A DNA stretch of 11,927 bases. Source: Fidelibacterota bacterium (lineage in GTDB: Bacteria > Fidelibacterota > Marinisomatia > SCGC-AAA003-L08 > D37C17). Below, one piece after another: positions 1 to 6,710 of the stretch. The position numbers and the translations under genes are program-made. The notes beneath the pieces are model-generated. The model searched no databases, was not told the origin of the DNA, and worked only from the letters and a program-made list of their open reading frames with translations. Each line of letters begins with the position of its first letter. Positions within the stretch are counted from its first letter, which is position 1. The stretch lies in the NCBI GenBank assembly GCA_018671635.1, contig JABHHG010000010.1, positions 1 through 11,927 on the forward strand, in the 5' to 3' direction.

Positions 1-1
1 A

Positions 2-1000
2 ACTGCCGTTGCTATTGATGCAATTATCAACCAAAAGGTAACCCAAAATACAGATGCTCCGGTATATTGTATTTATGTTGCCATCGGTCAAAAGGCTTCT
101 ACAGTTGCCACTATAGTTTCTGAATTAGAAGAAAATGGTGCCATGGAATACACTACTGTTGTGGCTGCAAATGCGTCTGACGCTGCGCCGCTTCAGTTTA
201 TTGCACCTTATGCGGGTTGTGCAATGGGTGAATTCTTCCGTGATAATGGTCAACATGCACTTATTGTTTATGATGATTTATCAAAACAAGCTACTGCATA
301 CCGTCAGATGTCACTTGTGCTTCGTCGTCCGCCAGGTCGTGAAGCATTCCCAGGTGATGTATTCTACTTACACAGTCGTTTGTTAGAGCGTGCCTCTAAA
401 TTATCGGATGCTGAAGGTGGTGGTTCACTGACTGCATTACCGATTATTGAAACACAAGAAGGTGACGTATCAGCATACATCCCTACAAACGTGATTTCAA
501 TTACGGATGGCCAAATCTATCTTGAAACTAACCTTTTCAATTCTGGTATTCGTCCAGCAATTGATGTGGGGCTTTCTGTTTCTCGGGTAGGTGGTGCTGC
601 TCAAATCAAAGGTATGAAGAAAGTTGCGGGAACACTTCGTTTGGATCTTGCTCAATACCGTGAACTTGAAGCATTTGCTAAATTTGGTTCTGACCTTGAT
701 AAAAATACGCAAGCTCAACTTACCCGTGGTGAACGAATGGTTGAAATCTTGAAACAAAATCAATATGTGCCAATGCCAGTTGAAAATCAGGTGGCCATCA
801 TCTTCTCTGCCGGTAAAGGTTTATTAGATGATATTGCTGCAAACAAAGTTAGAGAATTTGAGGGTGCAGTACTTGAGCATTTAATGACAAGCCATAGTGA
901 TTTACTCGCATCTATTAAAGATTCTGGTAAAATTGCGGATGATGTTGCTGAAAAACTTGAAACTGCTGTTGCAGACTTCAAAAAAGGATTTGCGGCATAA
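2..1000 (+). CDS. atpA: F1Fo ATP synthase subunit alpha (5' partial)
   Basis: This is the non-catalytic nucleotide-binding alpha subunit of the F1 head, which alternates with beta in the hexamer around gamma. The frame is open from base 2, so the gene enters from the left edge. The first visible residues (TAVAIDAIINQK) directly follow the Walker A lysine, so about 175 residues are missing compared with the roughly 510-residue family length; 332 are present. Visible family marks are the signature PAIDVGLSVS (codons around 557-586), followed by R-V-G-G-A-A-Q, which holds the arginine reaching into the beta active site. Then come LRLDLAQYRELEAF and the C-terminal helical domain ending DFKKGFAA. 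An internal ATG at 143 is only a methionine in mid-protein, not the start. The next gene, atpG, begins 3 bases after the stop. Identity is certain. Confidence 0.98.
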   Translation, partial: TAVAIDAIINQKVTQNTDAPVYCIYVAIGQKASTVATIVSELEENGAMEYTTVVAANASDAAPLQFIAPYAGCAMGEFFRDNGQHALIVYDDLSKQATAYRQMSLVLRRPPGREAFPGDVFYLHSRLLERASKLSDAEGGGSLTALPIIETQEGDVSAYIPTNVISITDGQIYLETNLFNSGIRPAIDVGLSVSRVGGAAQIKGMKKVAGTLRLDLAQYRELEAFAKFGSDLDKNTQAQLTRGERMVEILKQNQYVPMPVENQVAIIFSAGKGLLDDIAANKVREFEGAVLEHLMTSHSDLLASIKDSGKIADDVAEKLETAVADFKKGFAA

Positions 1001-1003
1001 TTC

Positions 1004-1867
1004 ATGGCAAATCTTAAGGACATTCGCAATAGAATCAAATCTGTAACCAGTATTCAGCAGGTTACCAAAGCCATGAAAATGGTGGCGGCTGCAAAGATGC
1101 GTCGGGCACAAGAAAATATGGAGCAAGCGCGCCCATATACGCACCGTCTCTCTAAAATGTTGGATTCTCTGATTCTTGAGGTGGATCGCAATATGCTTCC
1201 TGAATTACAAGCACGTGAAACCGTAAAACGCAAATTATTTGTGGTGGTTACCGCTGATCGTGGAATGGCTGCGGCATTCAACACTAATGTTACGAAAGTA
1301 GCACAAAAAGCCATTGATGAATTCGGTAAGGATAATGCAGATCTCATTTGTATTGGTAAAAAGGGAATCAGTTTCTTTAAGAATAGAAATTACAACATTG
1401 TTACTGATTATCTTGGTTTTTGGAATGGTTTAAACTATCAACATGCCATTGACATGGGTAAAAATATTATTACCCGTTTTGTAGATGGTGAAGTTGATCA
1501 AGTGCAGGTTATTTACAACAAGTTTATTAATGTGGGTAAGCAGGAAGTTCAAAATGAAACTTTCTTACCCCTTGCCTATGAACCCAGTGAAGATGCCGCT
1601 CCAGTTGCATCAGACCGAATCTTTGAACCATCTAAAGATGATGTGGTGAAAGCATTAGTTCCACGATATTTAAATACGAAAGTATGGCAATATCTACTTG
1701 AATCATTTGCAGCTGAACAAGCAGCTCGAATGGTCGCTATGGAAAATGCCACTACAAATGCACAAGATATGATTAAAGATTTGAAGTTACAATTCAACAA
1801 GGCTCGCCAAACTGCGATTACAACAGAAATGTTAGAAATCGTGAGTGGTGCAGAAGCCTTAAGCTAA
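1004..1867 (+). CDS. atpG: F1Fo ATP synthase subunit gamma
   Basis: Gamma is the rotary central stalk that couples ion flow through Fo to catalysis in F1. The 287-residue length is normal. The N-terminal coiled-coil helix is typical (ANLKDIRNRIKSVTSIQQ, then TKAMKMVAAAKMRRAQ). The C-terminal helix ends with the family signature ITTEMLEIVSGAEAL. The middle is the Rossmann-like domain that contacts epsilon. The start at 1004 lies 3 bases after the atpA stop and gives the conserved M-A-N-L-K-D-I-R beginning. An AAGGA tract at 984-988 sits rather far upstream (about 15 bases), so translation is probably helped by coupling to atpA. It lies in the usual atpA-atpG-atpD-atpC order. Confidence 0.97.
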   Translation: MANLKDIRNRIKSVTSIQQVTKAMKMVAAAKMRRAQENMEQARPYTHRLSKMLDSLILEVDRNMLPELQARETVKRKLFVVVTADRGMAAAFNTNVTKVAQKAIDEFGKDNADLICIGKKGISFFKNRNYNIVTDYLGFWNGLNYQHAIDMGKNIITRFVDGEVDQVQVIYNKFINVGKQEVQNETFLPLAYEPSEDAAPVASDRIFEPSKDDVVKALVPRYLNTKVWQYLLESFAAEQAARMVAMENATTNAQDMIKDLKLQFNKARQTAITTEMLEIVSGAEALS

Positions 1868-1880
1868 AAGAGGATATTTT

Positions 1881-3272
1881 ATGTCTGGATTTGGAAAAGT
1901 TTCACAGATAATGGGTGCGGTGGTTGACGTTGCGTTTGAAGACGGTCAGCTTCCACAAATTATGAACGCTTTAGAAATTGAGCGTGAAGGTGAAAGTAAA
2001 CTTGTTCTTGAAGTTGCACAACATCTTGGTGATAGCGTAGTTAGAACCGTTGCCATGGATACTACCGATGGTTTGGTTCGGGGTGCAAAAGTATTAGATT
2101 CTGGAACACCTATCATGGTTCCGGTTGGACCAGAAACATTGGGACGTCTATTTGATGTGTTGGGTAATACCATCGACCAAAAAGGTGATGTGGGTACAGA
2201 AAAACGACTTCCTATTCACCGTTCTGCACCGAAACACGAAGACCTAACCACTTCAAAAGAAGTATTGGTTACGGGTATTAAGGTTGTTGACCTTATGGAA
2301 CCATATACACGGGGTGGTAAAACAGGTTTATTTGGTGGTGCCGGTGTAGGTAAAACCGTGTTGATTCAGGAGCTTATCAGAAACATTGCAACTGAGCATG
2401 GTGGTTTCTCTGTATTTGCCGGAGTAGGTGAACGTACTCGTGAAGGTAATGATTTATATAATGAAATGACTGAGTCTGGAGTGATTGATAAAACCACCAT
2501 GGTCTTTGGTCAAATGAACGAACCCCCTGGTGCACGTCTTCGAGTGGCTCTTTCTGGATTAACCATGGCTGAATATTTCCGTGATGAAGAAGGGAAAGAT
2601 GTACTTCTATTTATTGATAATATTTTTAGATTTACACAAGCCGGTTCTGAAGTATCTGCGCTATTGGGTCGTATGCCTTCAGCGGTAGGTTATCAACCTA
2701 CGCTTTCTACAGAAATGGGTGATTTGCAAGAACGTATTACATCCACCACAAAAGGTTCAATTACATCTATTCAAGCGGTATATGTACCAGCCGATGACTT
2801 GACTGACCCTGCGCCAGCCACTGCATTTGCGCACTTGGATGCAACTTCTGTGCTCGAAAGAAAGATTGCTGAGTTGGGTATCTATCCAGCGGTAGATCCA
2901 TTGGCCTCTACTTCACGTATTTTAGATCCACGTGTAATTGGTGACCGTCATTATGGTGTAGCTCGAAATGTTCAATCTGTACTTCAAAAATATAAAGATT
3001 TGCAAGATATTATTGCGATTTTAGGTATGGATGAACTTTCTGACGAAGATAAACAAATTGTAGGTCGTGCACGTAGAATCCAAAAATTCATGTCACAACC
3101 ATTCTTCGTGGCTGAACAATTCACCGGTGTTAAAGGTCGTTATGTTTCAATGGAAGATTCAATCTCTGGATTCGAAGCTATCTTAAATGGTGATGCAGAT
3201 GAACTACCTGAAAATGCTTTCGCATACGTCGGATCAATCGATGAAGCTTTTGAAAAAGCGAAAGGTATGTAA
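1881..3272 (+). CDS. atpD: F1Fo ATP synthase subunit beta
   Basis: Beta is the catalytic subunit that makes ATP at the alpha/beta interfaces. The 463-residue length is normal. The Walker A loop GGAGVGKT is at residues 152-159. The catalytic-glutamate motif follows as V-G-E-R-T-R-E-G-N-D-L-Y. Walker B is VLLFIDNIFRFTQ, and ALLGRMPSAVGYQPTLSTEM carries the adenine-pocket region. The family signature PAVDPLASTS is present. The DELSEED loop, which pushes on gamma, reads DELSDED here, a conservative change. The start at 1881 has a good AGGA (1871-1874) 6 bases upstream, 13 bases after the atpG stop. Its stop codon overlaps the atpC start. Confidence 0.99.
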   Translation: MSGFGKVSQIMGAVVDVAFEDGQLPQIMNALEIEREGESKLVLEVAQHLGDSVVRTVAMDTTDGLVRGAKVLDSGTPIMVPVGPETLGRLFDVLGNTIDQKGDVGTEKRLPIHRSAPKHEDLTTSKEVLVTGIKVVDLMEPYTRGGKTGLFGGAGVGKTVLIQELIRNIATEHGGFSVFAGVGERTREGNDLYNEMTESGVIDKTTMVFGQMNEPPGARLRVALSGLTMAEYFRDEEGKDVLLFIDNIFRFTQAGSEVSALLGRMPSAVGYQPTLSTEMGDLQERITSTTKGSITSIQAVYVPADDLTDPAPATAFAHLDATSVLERKIAELGIYPAVDPLASTSRILDPRVIGDRHYGVARNVQSVLQKYKDLQDIIAILGMDELSDEDKQIVGRARRIQKFMSQPFFVAEQFTGVKGRYVSMEDSISGFEAILNGDADELPENAFAYVGSIDEAFEKAKGM

Positions 3273-3670
3273 TGTCTAAGACATTTCAACTTGACATTAT
3301 TACACCTGCAAAAGTTATCAGTGTGGGGCAAGTAGAGTATCTACGTGCCCCTTCTACTGAAGGCCTCTTTGGTGTTCAAGCCGGGCATGCCCCGGCAACC
3401 ATTACCATGGGTATTGGTGAAATAAAAGTGACCCAAGATGGTAAAGATTTATTCTATGCCACTAATGGTGGATTCGCAGATATCAATACTGAAGGTGTAT
3501 TATTGCTGGTAGAAACGGTAGAAGATGCTAACACTATCGACACTAATCGCGCATCTGAATCAGGTAAACGTGCAAAGTCATTCTTGAAGGATGCTTCAAA
3601 TGATGTAGAGCGTGCCCAAGCCGCATTAAATCGGGCAAAGAATCGACTGAAAGTGGCTGAAAAAATATAA
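3272..3670 (+). CDS. atpC: F1Fo ATP synthase subunit epsilon
   Basis: Epsilon binds the foot of gamma and can inhibit ATP hydrolysis through its C-terminal helices. It is 132 residues long, a full two-domain form. The N-terminal beta sandwich starts FQLDIITPAKVISVGQVEYL and contains GLFGVQAGHAPA, the usual G-x-x-G-x-x-x-x-H-A-P pattern. The C-terminal part (about residues 90-132, rich in Ala/Lys/Arg) is the helical hairpin, so the regulatory segment is retained. The start overlaps the atpD stop by one base (TAATG at 3270-3274), typical of translational coupling. The terminator begins 7 bases after the stop, making this the last gene of the operon. Confidence 0.97.
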   Translation: MSKTFQLDIITPAKVISVGQVEYLRAPSTEGLFGVQAGHAPATITMGIGEIKVTQDGKDLFYATNGGFADINTEGVLLLVETVEDANTIDTNRASESGKRAKSFLKDASNDVERAQAALNRAKNRLKVAEKI

Positions 3671-3677
3671 TAATTTG

Positions 3678-3703
3678 AATCGCCCTTCGGGGCGATTTTT
3701 TTT
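3678..3703 (+). terminator. Intrinsic terminator of the atp operon
   Basis: An 8-bp perfect stem (3678-3685 with 3690-3697, core CGCCC/GGGCG) encloses the loop TTCG closed by C-G. This is the very stable C(UUCG)G tetraloop. It runs straight into a T tract (through 3703). It lies 7 bases after the atpC stop and ends the ATP synthase transcript. Confidence 0.95.
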
Positions 3704-3710
3704 ACACTTT

Positions 3711-3728
3711 ATTGGAACTCATTCCAAT
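3711..3728. repeat. Short perfect inverted repeat upstream of the LysM lipoprotein gene
   Basis: ATTGGAA and TTCCAAT form a perfect 7-bp inverted repeat with a 4-base spacer. It lies 8 bases after the atp terminator and about 44-62 bases before the possible starts of the downstream gene. No T tract follows, so it is not a second terminator. The left arm contains TTGGAA, which resembles a -35 box, but no convincing -10 box follows at 16-18 bases. It could be an operator or a 5'-leader hairpin, or it could be chance. Confidence 0.3.
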
Positions 3729-3772
3729 ACCACACGTAAAACTTCCTTTAAAATATGAATCGAATTATCATT

Positions 3773-4504
3773 ATGAAAAAAATCAATTTATTACTCATTA
3801 GCACAATGCTTATAGTTGGATGTGCAAAAAAAGTGGAGCCAACTCCAGAAATTGTAGAAGCTCAACCTACAGCTGAAACGGTTGAAGTAGATACTGTAGA
3901 GACTCCTGTTGAAGTTGTAATTAGTCCACAAATTGTTGAGGTAGAAACTGTTGAAGTGGTCATTGAAATTTCAGTACCCACAACCGATGAAGACGCAGAA
4001 GCGGCACCCCTTGTGGAAGAAGTGGTAGAAACTCCGCCCACTCCACAAAAAGAGATTAAGCCATCATTCGATTTTGATCAGGTTTTCCCTGATAGTGTGT
4101 GGACAAACTATATGACCAAACGAGGTGACTACCTCTCTCTTATCGCCTATAATGAATATGGCAATGCCAACGAATGGCGACGTATTTATAATTGGAATAA
4201 GAAGCATTGGGAAGAACGTAAAATTGGACCCAATAAAGAGAATCCAAATTTTATTTATCCCTATAAAGAATTGGACCTAAAAAAGCCGGCTGAAAATTCC
4301 ATTGAATGGGCATACGAATTTAATAATCATATAGTGACCGAAGGTGAATCACTGTGGTCAATCGCCAAAATAGAATACAATGATGAATTGGCATGGGTGG
4401 TGCTCTTTTGGGATAATGAAGAATTACTCAATGAGAATGATGGTAAAATTTATCCGGGCATGGAAATCAAAGTTCGCTCAGAATTATGGCCAGAGTTTGA
4501 GTAA
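3773..4504 (+). CDS. Lipoprotein with acidic linker and two LysM-like domains
   Basis: This is a predicted envelope lipoprotein that probably binds peptidoglycan. From the chosen start the protein has 243 residues. MKKINLLLISTMLIVGC is a lipoprotein signal peptide with lipobox I-V-G-C and the lipidated cysteine at residue 17. Residues about 20-90 form a low-complexity linker rich in Val, Glu, Thr and Pro, strongly acidic, which could span the periplasm. Residues about 113-170 (starting Y-M-T-K-R-G-D-Y-L-S-L-I-A) and about 186-237 (H-I-V-T-E-G-E-S-L-W-S-I-A, ending Y-P-G-M-E-I-K-V) resemble LysM motifs. The second is clearer; the first has a longer insertion. An earlier ATG at 3755 adds MNRIII. 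I prefer 3773 because it gives a classic basic n-region, but neither start has a clear Shine-Dalgarno site. It stands alone after the atp terminator. Its exact role is unknown. Confidence 0.85.
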   Translation: MKKINLLLISTMLIVGCAKKVEPTPEIVEAQPTAETVEVDTVETPVEVVISPQIVEVETVEVVIEISVPTTDEDAEAAPLVEEVVETPPTPQKEIKPSFDFDQVFPDSVWTNYMTKRGDYLSLIAYNEYGNANEWRRIYNWNKKHWEERKIGPNKENPNFIYPYKELDLKKPAENSIEWAYEFNNHIVTEGESLWSIAKIEYNDELAWVVLFWDNEELLNENDGKIYPGMEIKVRSELWPEFE

Positions 4505-4516
4505 AAATGTAATTCT

Positions 4517-4690
4517 TTAAAATTCAATAACTGAAGATAATAATAGCCAAATTAAAAAGAATATAGAGCTCACAAGATGGATACTACGATTTTTAATGAA
4601 TGCCAAAGAAGCAAACAAAAACGATAAAATAACTAGAAATAGCCTAACTTGAATAATGGTGATAGAATCCCTCGAGTAAAAAATAAAAGT
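4517..4690 (-). pseudogene. Out-of-frame C-terminal continuation of the small membrane protein
   Basis: In the frame displaced by one base from the gene above, there is no stop from the T6 run (A6 on the + strand, 4678-4683) down to TAA at 4519-4517. The encoded peptide has the composition of a membrane-protein tail: YSRDSITIIQVRLFLVIL, then SFLFASLAFIKNRSIHLV, then SSIFFLIWLLLSSVIEF. It contains two further hydrophobic segments separated by a K-N-R-x-x-H turn. One extra T in the T6 run would join the two frames into a 178-residue protein, close to the length I expect for the family. It may be a real mutation, a sequencing or assembly indel in a homopolymer, or, less likely, programmed -1 slippage. 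Confidence 0.6.
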
Positions 4691-5052
4691 GCTATAGATA
4701 TAAATACTGGTTTTCTGTTCTTTAAAAATTGAGTCTCTAATGACTTATCTTCTAGCTCCTCAAATCTATCAAAAAATGAATAAAAAACTAGATATAGTAG
4801 CCCCGACTGAAACATAATAAATAATAAATAGTATCTTTTCCATTCAGTTACTTCTCCCCAATCCGTGAAAAACCCCCACCAAGAAGCTCCAATCAAAAAA
4901 AATAAAAATAGCGACCAAATCCACCAGACCCAATAATGTTTAATTTCTTTATAATGCTGAAGATACTGCGCTATACAAGAAAGTGCATGAGACAATGCTA
5001 AACCATAGACTAATGAAATGAATGTTGATATATATGTAAATGATACTTCCAT
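4633..5052 (-). CDS. Small polytopic membrane protein, apparently cut short by a frameshift
   Basis: This is an uncharacterised integral membrane protein. As read it has 139 residues. Hydrophobic segments lie near residues 5-28, 42-62, 72-94 and 115-131. Visible features are GLALSHALSCIAQYL, HYWVWWIWSLFLFF and a W-W-x-F-F stretch, a pattern I associate with a family of about 180-residue membrane proteins of unknown function (recall, not a search). The start at 5052 is supported by AGGGA at 5059-5063, 6 bases upstream. This site overlaps the stop codon of the lipid-kinase gene, suggesting coupled translation. The reading frame ends TAG at 4633, but a neighbouring frame stays open to 4517 and supplies the missing C-terminal segment (see the next entry). 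Function unknown. Confidence 0.75.
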   Translation of the reverse strand: MEVSFTYISTFISLVYGLALSHALSCIAQYLQHYKEIKHYWVWWIWSLFLFFLIGASWWGFFTDWGEVTEWKRYYLLFIMFQSGLLYLVFYSFFDRFEELEDKSLETQFLKNRKPVFISIALLFFTRGILSPLFKLGYF

Positions 5053-5061
5053 TGTTAATCC

Positions 5062-5961
5062 CTAACTAAATATCTGAAATGCTGCCGGTATCATCTTCAC
5101 ATGAATGGGGGTTGAGCCGATTACTTCCCCATCAATATTTAATATTTCATCTCGCTCGGGTATGAGTGAAAATTCTGAAACTTGATAATATTCTAAAAGT
5201 GGACTATTTATATGAGAGCCATCATATACTTGAGGTAACATGGTTAAAAGTTTTAACCGGCTGGGGCCATGTCGAACTACCACAATATCCATGAGACCAT
5301 CATCTAATTTTGCTCTGGGTGCCATTTTCATTCCCTTGCCCGTGTACATGGTATTGCAAGCAATAATAAAAGTGAAGTCATCAATAATCTTTTGGTCATC
5401 CAGAATCAATGATGCGGTTCGTGGTTTAAATCGCATCACTTCAAAAATACTGAGTAATGTGTATCGAGCTTCTCCCAACCACCTCCAGTTTTCTGCTCTT
5501 CTCCCAACATCCGTAACCAGTCCCCAGCCAATAATATTGAATGCATATTTGGTTACATGATTAATTTTTACTTCTGCAACATCAATTTTACGTGTATTCC
5601 CACCAATGATTGCCTTTGCTGCATCAATAGGGTTCATCAGTTCTAAATCATGCATAAATGAATTTCCCGTACCCCCCGGAATTAGCCCAATAGAGAGTTG
5701 CTTTTTATCGGGGCGAGTCAGCATTCCATTCACTACTTCATGCATGGTGCCATCACCGCCAATTACAATCATTCCATCGTATCCGTCAAAATCTAACTGA
5801 TGGGCCAATTCATTAGCGTGGCCGGCAAATGTGGTTTCGATAATGGTAAGGTCTAAATTGGCTGCCTCCAGTACGGGCAGAATTTGCTTTAGCAATTTGG
5901 GACCCTTTTGTTGGCCACCATGGGGATTTAATGTAAGGTATAATTTTTTCATTTTTGCCAT
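5062..5961 (-). CDS. Diacylglycerol/sphingosine-kinase-like lipid kinase (YegS/DagK family)
   Basis: This is a soluble ATP-dependent lipid kinase that would phosphorylate a lipid hydroxyl, such as diacylglycerol or a long-chain base, at the membrane. It is 299 residues long, normal for the family. Motifs: NPHGG at 12-16, the nucleotide-binding GGDGT at 68-72, and PGGTGN at 95-100. A second-domain block NTMYTGKGMKMAPRA at 203-217 is followed by D-D-G-L-M-D-I-V and the late DGE at 277-279. The segment at 141-171 (F-N-I-I-G-W-G-L-V-T-D-V-G, then W-L-G-E-A-R-Y-T-L) resembles the sphingosine/ceramide kinase branch more than typical bacterial DgkB. Substrate is uncertain. ATG at 5961 was chosen; ATG at 5952 (M4) is equally possible because neither has a Shine-Dalgarno site. 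It lies 53 bases after the DUF3108 gene and 9 bases before the membrane-protein gene. Confidence 0.9.
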   Translation of the reverse strand: MAKMKKLYLTLNPHGGQQKGPKLLKQILPVLEAANLDLTIIETTFAGHANELAHQLDFDGYDGMIVIGGDGTMHEVVNGMLTRPDKKQLSIGLIPGGTGNSFMHDLELMNPIDAAKAIIGGNTRKIDVAEVKINHVTKYAFNIIGWGLVTDVGRRAENWRWLGEARYTLLSIFEVMRFKPRTASLILDDQKIIDDFTFIIACNTMYTGKGMKMAPRAKLDDGLMDIVVVRHGPSRLKLLTMLPQVYDGSHINSPLLEYYQVSEFSLIPERDEILNIDGEVIGSTPIHVKMIPAAFQIFS

Positions 5962-6014
5962 CAGTGAATGGGTGAATTATAGGACTAATTCATGCAGTAA
6001 GAAAAGAGAAATGA

Positions 6015-6710
6015 CTAGGGTGTATATTTCTTCAATTTTAAGATGAGAGTTCCCACATTGGTTTTCTGTTCCATTTTTACTGGTAAGTGACGGTCATCAT
6101 CAGAATACCAAACTTTCATTTTCCCATCATGTTTAAATAGTGGAACTCCATCATCAGAAATGGGAATTATTTGTCGTGTATTAAATTTTCCTTCAGGGAC
6201 AGATACCTTTTCAATACCCCCCACCATTACATTCACTTTTTGCACAATACCATTTTCAACGGTGGTAAATTTATACGAATCACCCTCCGTGAGTGGCTGT
6301 TTCCGAAGCATAAATATGGCAGAAATGGGATCGTAAACTTTTGATTCTAATTGAATTGTTTTTTTAGTGGAAATTAACTTTAAATCTTTAGAAACATGGG
6401 CGGAGTAATCTAAATGATAACTGCCCTCGTTCACCTCTTTCTCAATTTTTACAAGCGTTAAATCATCTACGTTTGACCATACTTTTACCACATCACGAAC
6501 CTTGTAGAATCGCGATAAAAATGAATTGGTCTTGATGGTTGACGTGATTAATAATACGGGTTCATTATTCAATATTTTGGGTTCTGATGTAAATACGGCT
6601 TCACCTGCATCAAAGAGTCTAAATCCCGCAGAATAGACTAATTTTTCGCCCCATGCGATTGAGAGAAAAATCATAATTAATAAATATATTAGTCTATTCG
6701 AAAATTTCAT
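6015..6710 (-). CDS. Exported DUF3108-type protein
   Basis: This is a predicted periplasmic or envelope protein of unknown function. From ATG at 6710 it has 231 residues. It begins with a signal peptide (basic MKFSNR, then the hydrophobic core LIYLLIMIFLSIAWG, with likely cleavage before E-K-L-V-Y). The mature part is beta-rich: G-F-R-L-F-D-A-G-E-A near the N-terminus, a central block DPISAIFMLRKQPLTEGDSY, and a C-terminal W-Y-S-D-D-D-R-H-L-P-V-K-M-E. This order (D-P-x-S-A-x-x-x-L-R, then W-x-S-D-D-x-x-x-x-P-V) is what I recognise as DUF3108. The frame is open upstream to 6830, but that extension lies inside waaA, reads as charged non-signal sequence and would hide the signal peptide. The chosen start overlaps the waaA end by 17 bases. 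DUF3108 proteins often occur beside envelope genes, but no activity can be assigned. Confidence 0.8.
   Translation of the reverse strand: MKFSNRLIYLLIMIFLSIAWGEKLVYSAGFRLFDAGEAVFTSEPKILNNEPVLLITSTIKTNSFLSRFYKVRDVVKVWSNVDDLTLVKIEKEVNEGSYHLDYSAHVSKDLKLISTKKTIQLESKVYDPISAIFMLRKQPLTEGDSYKFTTVENGIVQKVNVMVGGIEKVSVPEGKFNTRQIIPISDDGVPLFKHDGKMKVWYSDDDRHLPVKMEQKTNVGTLILKLKKYTP

Noticed and set aside
135..386. Second open frame within atpA
   Set aside because: It lies entirely inside a highly conserved atpA region in another frame and its product looks like frame-shifted sequence.
1054..1347. Antisense open frames under atpG, atpD and other genes
   Set aside because: These are antisense shadows of conserved genes, with atypical composition and no start signals.
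4505..4632. Bidirectional terminator between the convergent lipoprotein and membrane-protein genes
   Set aside because: No stem with a T tract could be found. Most of the gap is explained as the frameshifted end of the membrane-protein gene.
4678..4683. Programmed -1 ribosomal frameshifting in the small membrane-protein gene
   Set aside because: The T6 run could allow slippage, but no clear downstream pseudoknot or hairpin was seen. A one-base indel in a homopolymer is the simpler explanation.
5973..5992. Inverted repeat TGAATTA/TAATTCA between the DUF3108 and lipid-kinase genes
   Set aside because: It is AT-only except for one pair, has a 6-base spacer and no T tract. In DNA this AT-rich such repeats are expected by chance.
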